This document shows, in pieces, positions 58,385 to 64,000 of a stretch of DNA of 64,000 nt (positions within the stretch are counted from its first letter, which is position 1; each line of letters starts with the position of its first letter). The notes below the pieces were generated by a model. That model searched no databases and was not told the DNA's origin. It saw nothing but the letters and a program-made list of their open reading frames with translations. The translations under genes and the position numbers were made by a program. The DNA is from Nissolia schottii (taxonomy: Eukaryota; Streptophyta; Magnoliopsida; Fabales; Fabaceae): contig QANU01073670.1 of the NCBI GenBank assembly GCA_003254905.1, positions 143,892 to 207,891 on the forward strand. The letters run 5' to 3'.

Positions 58385-59599
58385 TGGGGATAAACAAAAA
58401 AACATGCAGATTAAGATATGAGCAGTAGTAGCTATTAATTAATTTTTACAAAGGTATGATTAAAGAGAGATTTAGGGAGCTGGGTTTCAGCTTTCACCTC
58501 TATGAAAATTTTTCTATATCCACTTTCTGAACTGAAGACACCTTAACTAAATTGTTTACTATGTTATCTTGACAAGCATATATAGATGAGCTAAAAATGT
58601 TTCAGGTAAACTCCTCTCCTTTACAAGTGAAATCCCTTTTTATCAATAATGACAACTATCTGATTACGCGCCAATTCTAAATAACTATATATGATTTCCA
58701 TTGTTATTATTTTCATTATTGTTATTTTGGTTGTTAACTTACATAAATAAATTTCAGAGATAAAAGTGTTAGCTTCCTAACATATATGTTAAATGACTTA
58801 TATAATAAAACAGAAGTGTATAAGTAAGTAGTGGAATTATTTAAGTATGATGATGTCACAGAAATTTTCGAAAAATTGAAATTATAATGCATGCTATGAA
58901 GTTTTTGAAAACAACCTCCTGGAGCTTCATTCCCTGGAGAAGCTCTGAAATAGCTAGCTAGCAAACAATTAAGCATGAAGTTTCTGCATGGTCATAATCA
59001 GGCATCTGATCCAACCAAAGAATGAATAAGCACCCCCTCCGTACATACTCTTGTACTACGGAAATCCAACTGAGCAAGACATTTCCGCTCCTGAAAAGTG
59101 TCATCAGACCCGTTTAGGCCATACCAACAGGCATTGCAATGGTGCAAACACTGAATTTTGGTTCAAGAACGGGAGCATGTGGTTGGTTCAGCCTTCACAT
59201 GGTTCAAGTTGCGTTAAGGCAAAGTGGGGCCGTAACGTTCACGCTCACCATGAACCCCTAAGTTTTGACCGGTTATTTTCAAAATTAAAAACTATTTAGT
59301 TAAAAACATCAAATAGTCACATTCTTACGTATTATATTCTTAAAAATGTAATTCCTAAAATTGTGATTTCAAAACTTAAAATAAATATACAGTAAATTAA
59401 TAAATCTTAAAGATGTGAACAAAAATGGTATCAAATCCTTACTTTGATTGTGACGATTTTAAATACCTCTTTAATACTTATTTTTTTAACACAAAATATT
59501 TTCATGAATAAAATGAAAATTTTAAAAATCAAAATCTTATTATTGATCATTCCTTTTATTGAAAAAACTTTTTCCCTAATTGTTTGAGAATTATCCTTG
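58385..59599. other. Intergenic AT-rich region
   Basis: No gene or assigned repeat; short open frames lack domains. Confidence 0.5.
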
Positions 59600-61661
59600 C
59601 ACCACCATCAGCCACTAGTGATCAGCTTATCCTCCCTGTTGTTTTTCCTGAAGTTCCTACTGACTCAGTGCCTTTTCAATATATTTCATCCCCTATAGTG
59701 ATCCATGATAGTCCTTCACACTCATTACCGGTCACCACAATTGTTCCATTAAGAAAGTCTAGCAGCCTAGGCATGCTCCATCCTATCTTAAGGACTATCA
59801 TTGTAATATGATGAATGAATCATTCATTGGTAATTCTACTCCTGAGACTAATTTGTCCACTCCTTATCCCCTCAGTTCTGTACTCTCCTATTCCAATCTT
59901 TCTGCAGCACACAGACATTATGCCTTCAGCCTCACTACTTTGACTGAGCCTACAAGCTATGCTGCTGCTGTTAAGCATGACTGTTGGAAAACTGCAATGC
60001 AAGTTGAGATTGCAACCTTACAACAGAACAACATTTGGGAATTAGTTGATCTGCCAGCAGGAAAAGTCCCTATTGGGTGTAGATGGGTGTATAAAATAAA
60101 GCTCAATGCTTGGTGGCCAAATTCTTCACTCAAACTCATGAAATTGACTGCTTGGACACATTTAGCTCGGTTGCAAAAATGACCATTGTGAGGTTGCTTC
60201 TATCCTTAGCTTCAATCAAAGGGTGACATTTACAACAGTTAGATGTTAATAATGACTTTCTTCATTGTGATCTTCATGAGGAAGTATACATGAAGTTGCC
60301 ACAAGGTTTTAAGTCTTCCAAGCCTAATCAAGTTTGTTGATTATTGAAATCTTTATATGGGCTTAAACACTTTAGTAGGCAATGATTCTCCAAGTTATCT
60401 ACTGCCTTAATATCTCAAGGATTCACCCAATCTCAATCTGACCACTCCCTCTTTCTCAAGCATACTACTAGCTCTTTCACAACATTGCTTGTTTATGTTG
60501 ATGATGTTATCTTGACTAGTGATGATTGCAATACAATCAACAGCATCAAATCCTTCCTAGATCATCAATTCAAAATCAAAGATCTTGGTGATCTCAATTT
60601 TTTCCTTGGGCTTGAGATAGCTAGAACTCCTCAAGGCATCTCTATATCTCAACGCAAATATGCTCTTGAGATACTTTCTGATGATGGTATGCTAGGTTGT
60701 AAACCAGCTGCAACCCCCACGGTTTCTTCCCCTAAGTTGTCAAAAGATGTAGGAGATCCTTTGCCTGACCCTTCTGCATTTCAAAGGTAATTAATTGGTA
60801 GGTTAATCTATCTGACTACCACACGACCAGACTTGTCTTTTTTCGTAAATCAATTTGCACAATTCATGTCCAATCCTATGACAGTTCATCAGCAAGCCGT
60901 TGTGCATGTCTTAAGGTTCATCAAAGCTTCTCTAGGTTTGGACATCTTCCTCCCTTCCTTTTTCGTAATTCAGCTCAAAGCTTATAGCGATGCTAATTGG
61001 GCAGGTTTCCCGGATATGAGGAGATCCACCACAGGCTTTTGTGTGTATCTTGGAGATTCTTTGCTAAGCTGGAAATCAAAATAATAGATCACCATCTCTA
61101 GGTCCTCATGTGAAGCTAAATACAGGGCTCTTGCAGTAGTAACCTATGAGCTCCAATGGCTCTCTTATATGCTTCAAGATTTTGGCATCACCACAACCAA
61201 GTTTGTTGTGATATTCTGCGATAGTGCCTCTACAATTCAGATTGCTCACAATCCCACTTTTCATGAACGCACAAAACATATTGAGCTGGACTGTCATTTG
61301 ATTCGGGACAAACTCCACAATGGCTTCATTCGATTGCTGCCCATTGCTTCCAAGCTTTAGCTAGCTGATATACTCACTAAACTCTACCTTCTTCCACTTT
61401 TCAATTTTTGCATAACAAACTTGACCTGTTCAATATCTTCCCTGAACCTAGCTCCAAGTTTAAGGGGGGTAATAGTGTGTAAACACTTTTAACTTAACTC
61501 CAAGTTAGTTGGGGAGTAGTTAGAGTAGTTAGTATTCAATTATGTTAGTTAGAGTAGTTACTTGATACACAAGTAAATAAACCTCTTGTATAAGAGAGCC
61601 CTTGGCTTATGAATGAGAATTGAGTTTTCTTCTTCAATCTTTCTGTTCATGTATTCTTTCA
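59600..61661 (+). mobile_element. Decayed Copia retrotransposon with 3' LTR
   Basis: Copia reverse transcriptase and RNase H blocks are present in order: WELVDLPAGK and GCRWVYKIK near 60035-60095, QQLDVN near 60237, SLYGLK near 60350, LVYVDDVIL near 60488, FKIKDLGDLNFFLGLE near 60570, LTTTRPDLS near 60815, AYSDANWAGFPD near 60980, LLSWKSK near 61063, HERTKHIELDCH near 61265. Many frameshifts and stops separate them, and gag, protease and integrase are absent, so it is older than the Copia at 21522. A polypurine tract (AAGGGGGG, about 61462-61469) leads to a 3' LTR starting TGTGTAAAC at 61476 and ending near TTCTTTCA at 61661. Confidence 0.88.
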
Positions 61662-61984
61662 ACCTTTTTCATTTTTGTTATTTGATGAAAAGAAAATTCC
61701 TATGTGTAATTTATAGAGTAAATCTAATTGTTTTAAGGGTAAGTGACATTTAATTAATTTGAAAGTTATAAATTAAAACTTCCAAGCACATGGGGTAGTT
61801 AGGTTGGTTAATTAAGTTGGTCATGCTGATGTGTCGCGACAATTACATGACAGATGAATTTCATGTGAATCGATAAACAGTACATTGAAATTGAGATAAT
61901 TATGCATCAATGACCTGAATAATAATTTGTTATCTTCTAAATTCTGAAGTACTATTCTTGTAATTGTTTGCTGGTCTTGTGTAG
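61662..61984. other. Intergenic region
   Basis: No feature could be assigned except a pyrimidine-rich tract ending TTGTGTAG at 61984 that would serve as a splice acceptor for the exon-like piece that follows. Confidence 0.4.
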
Positions 61985-62075
61985 GCGTCATCCAACTCCA
62001 ACTAAAGAGATGCTTGAACCATTGCCACGTACTGCTGCTGCACTTGGATTCTCTCTGCGTGACCATGACGCATAG
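61985..62075 (+). pseudogene. Orphan last-exon-like fragment
   Basis: After a good acceptor (TCTTGTGTAG) comes a short frame with non-repetitive, gene-like composition, RHPTPTKEMLEPLPRTAA then ALGFSLRDHDA and a TAG at 62073-62075. It is GC-richer than its surroundings. No upstream exons were found in the window, where a Copia remnant lies instead. It could be a captured or orphaned terminal exon, or chance. I do not recognise the parent protein. Confidence 0.3.
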
Positions 62076-62489
62076 TAAATGTTAAATTAATTGTTTCCCA
62101 TTGACAGTATTATAGTATATGGTTAATTTATAGATAACTATTTGCTATATTCTTTTTATAGCTTAATTTGACATTGCCAGCTCTAACATTTAAATTTGAG
62201 GGTCTTAGTTGGTCTCCCACTAATATATAATACCAGATACCTTTTTTCAGGGTGATGATATATCCATATACACTTCAATAAGTTAATCCGCATTCTGGCA
62301 AACTGAATTTGAAATGTGAGAAATTCACCAAAGAAAATTGGTGTATATTTGACACCAATAGGTGAAAAAGGATGCATGTAGAAGAGCAACAGCAGAAGAT
62401 TAAGAAGATTCGTACAGCGTTTTGCAGACGGTCCAAATTCGTATGGAGGTTATGGAGCCACAGCCAAACAAGCCAAAACTTCAGCTTAC

Positions 62490-62690
62490 TCTCATATACA
62501 GGTTTGGGAGAATGATTCTTCTCTTGATTAATTATACTATATGATACAAATGCCCAAGCTAGTTTGTACAAATATATACACAATTAACTAACCATAACCG
62601 CTAACCAACTCTCTGTTCTGGTTGGTTGGGGAATCTAACTGCTATAACGACTAAGTTTATATTAAGTTAAGTAGTGTTGTTGATGCTTCA
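62490..62690 (-). mobile_element. Possible Copia LTR fragment
   Basis: On the - strand the sequence shows CCCAACCAACCAG, GTTAGCGGTTATGG and GTTAGTTAATTGTG motifs typical of short soybean-type Copia LTRs. Boundaries and target duplication were not resolved. Confidence 0.3.
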
Positions 62691-64000
62691 AGGGGGCTTA
62701 TACGAATGTCATAATGCAGAGGCATTTAGAGTTGCTTCTGCAATTTTATGCTTGGGTGGTAATTGTCACATTAGCATAAATGTACTTTCACTAGTCTTAA
62801 TTACCTCAACTACCTCAAAGGTTTAACAAATAATAACATATAATTGGATAGTAATGCAAAATTTTAAAAATGTAAAAAAAAAAAATAATCTATTAATAAA
62901 AACATAACATGTAGATGGCATAATTATGCATGTTATTAGATTTAACCTGAAATTATTATTCAATAAATATATAATTATTTTTTTTAATAAAAATATCTAA
63001 AAATTTGAACCATTAAACATATGACAGAATCTTTAGAACCTTTTTTTTTTTTTGAAGAAAAAAAGAGGGCATCAATTAGAATGGATGGGTCAATGTCAGT
63101 AGAAGAGGATCCCAAATTGATGATATTCATCATCATCTTGTTGATGATAAAACAATTCCTAAACTAGTTGTGATGAAAAGGGCTCTTGGAAAGCTAGTTT
63201 GTTTTGGTTCTCAAATAGGGAAAACATTGATTAATTAAGGGGTCCAACGCAATTAATGAGGTGATATGTCAAGTAATTATCCTGAAGAAGCTGATGGTAA
63301 CATAAACAAAAATCAACCTGGCAAGCTATTTATGAGGCAGCATTCGTTGTCAGCATTGGTCTGATTAAGCCATGGATTATGCTCTAATCGTCTAATCCCT
63401 ATAATCACCAGCTATTACTAACTTACTCTGTTTTGGAGAAAACGTATCCCTCATTCCCTCTCCCAATTGCAGAACTTAATAATAATATATTTATTTTTGG
63501 TGAACACTTAATGATAATAATAACTAATGTGGTTTGATAGACACTCCATGCTTGCCAAACAAATGTTATTTTTTTAGGGAGTAGTTATTTTTAATAGTAA
63601 TAGTAAGGTTAAAAGTAGTGAGTAATCATAACAATAAAAGTGGAAATAAAGTTGGACACCAAAAAGTAATTGTTCCTTAGTATCCGCTCTTTATAGTATG
63701 TAAAATAATAATAATTATAATTATAATTATAATTTATTGTGTAACAGTACCTTCCTTGATCATCGTGCTCAGATATTCATAGTGTTAATTAGTCAAGGGT
63801 TTAATTTCGACATACACTCGTAATATTGTGGAGGACTATTCTACTAAACCCTCTATCAATTAGTGAAAGAAGCTCTAACAATCTTTAACACATGTAACAC
63901 TAAAAATAATGAAGTTTAAAACCCATATATTTCACCATTTTATGTAATTTTGACAACATCAGAAGATTAAAAGTCATGATAGATTTATTCTACTGTATTT
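62691..64000. other. AT-rich region at the end of the window
   Basis: No gene or recognisable repeat apart from homopolymer A/T runs and a (AAT/TAATTA) stretch near 63706-63736. Confidence 0.5.

Noticed and set aside
62275-62583. 102-codon frame on the - strand
   Set aside because: No domain; overlaps LTR-like sequence.

Overview
This is a 64 kb window of a plant nuclear genome, AT-rich and rich in transposon debris. The multi-exon genes with GT-AG introns, the plant-type bifunctional DHFR-TS, and the Copia, CACTA, MULE and LINE remnants all point to a dicot; overall gene style suggests a legume (soybean/bean group), which is an inference and not proven by the sequence. Five isolated N characters occur, and each one sits between two copies of the same sequence, so the window appears to be a draft assembly with uncollapsed contig overlaps.

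Layout. 1-3.8 kb: FAR1-like (MULE-type) fragments and a GAACAAAC-rich repeat. 3.84-13.2 kb (+): a complete 12-exon SNF2/RING helicase gene of the CHR27/CHR28 (FRG) type. 13.7-14.6 kb (-): an intronless, GC-rich monoacylglycerol-lipase-like alpha/beta hydrolase, convergent with the helicase gene. 16.3-17.8 kb: a nuclear copy of plastid rpoB, duplicated across an N, with a 297-bp MULE-type foldback element in only one copy. 18.3-25 kb: LINE RNase H and zf-RVT fragments, a solo LTR (18925-19696) and a decayed Copia element with its 3' LTR. 25.5-26.9 kb: a 1.4-kb CTTATCG minisatellite. 27.1-30.7 kb (-): a DHFR-TS pseudogene that loses its thymidylate synthase catalytic half next to that array. 31.7-33 kb: a CACTA end. 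33-40.5 kb: gene-free. 40.6-44.4 kb (+): a complete 10-exon serine carboxypeptidase-like gene. 45.4-49.6 kb: a LINE ORF1 split by a 3.2-kb solo LTR with a perfect 5-bp target duplication. 49.6-64 kb: LINE, LTR and Copia remnants and otherwise unassigned AT-rich DNA.

The three intact genes (chromatin helicase, lipase/esterase, secreted carboxypeptidase) do not form a pathway. The most unusual structure is inside the 3.2-kb solo LTR: nine tandem hairpins (47308-47662) that share an 11-nt loop while their stems change in compensatory fashion, preceded by a second family of palindromes (46675-46917) that also vary in a paired way. Both lie downstream of the LTR TATA box, so they would be in the transcribed leader of the element.
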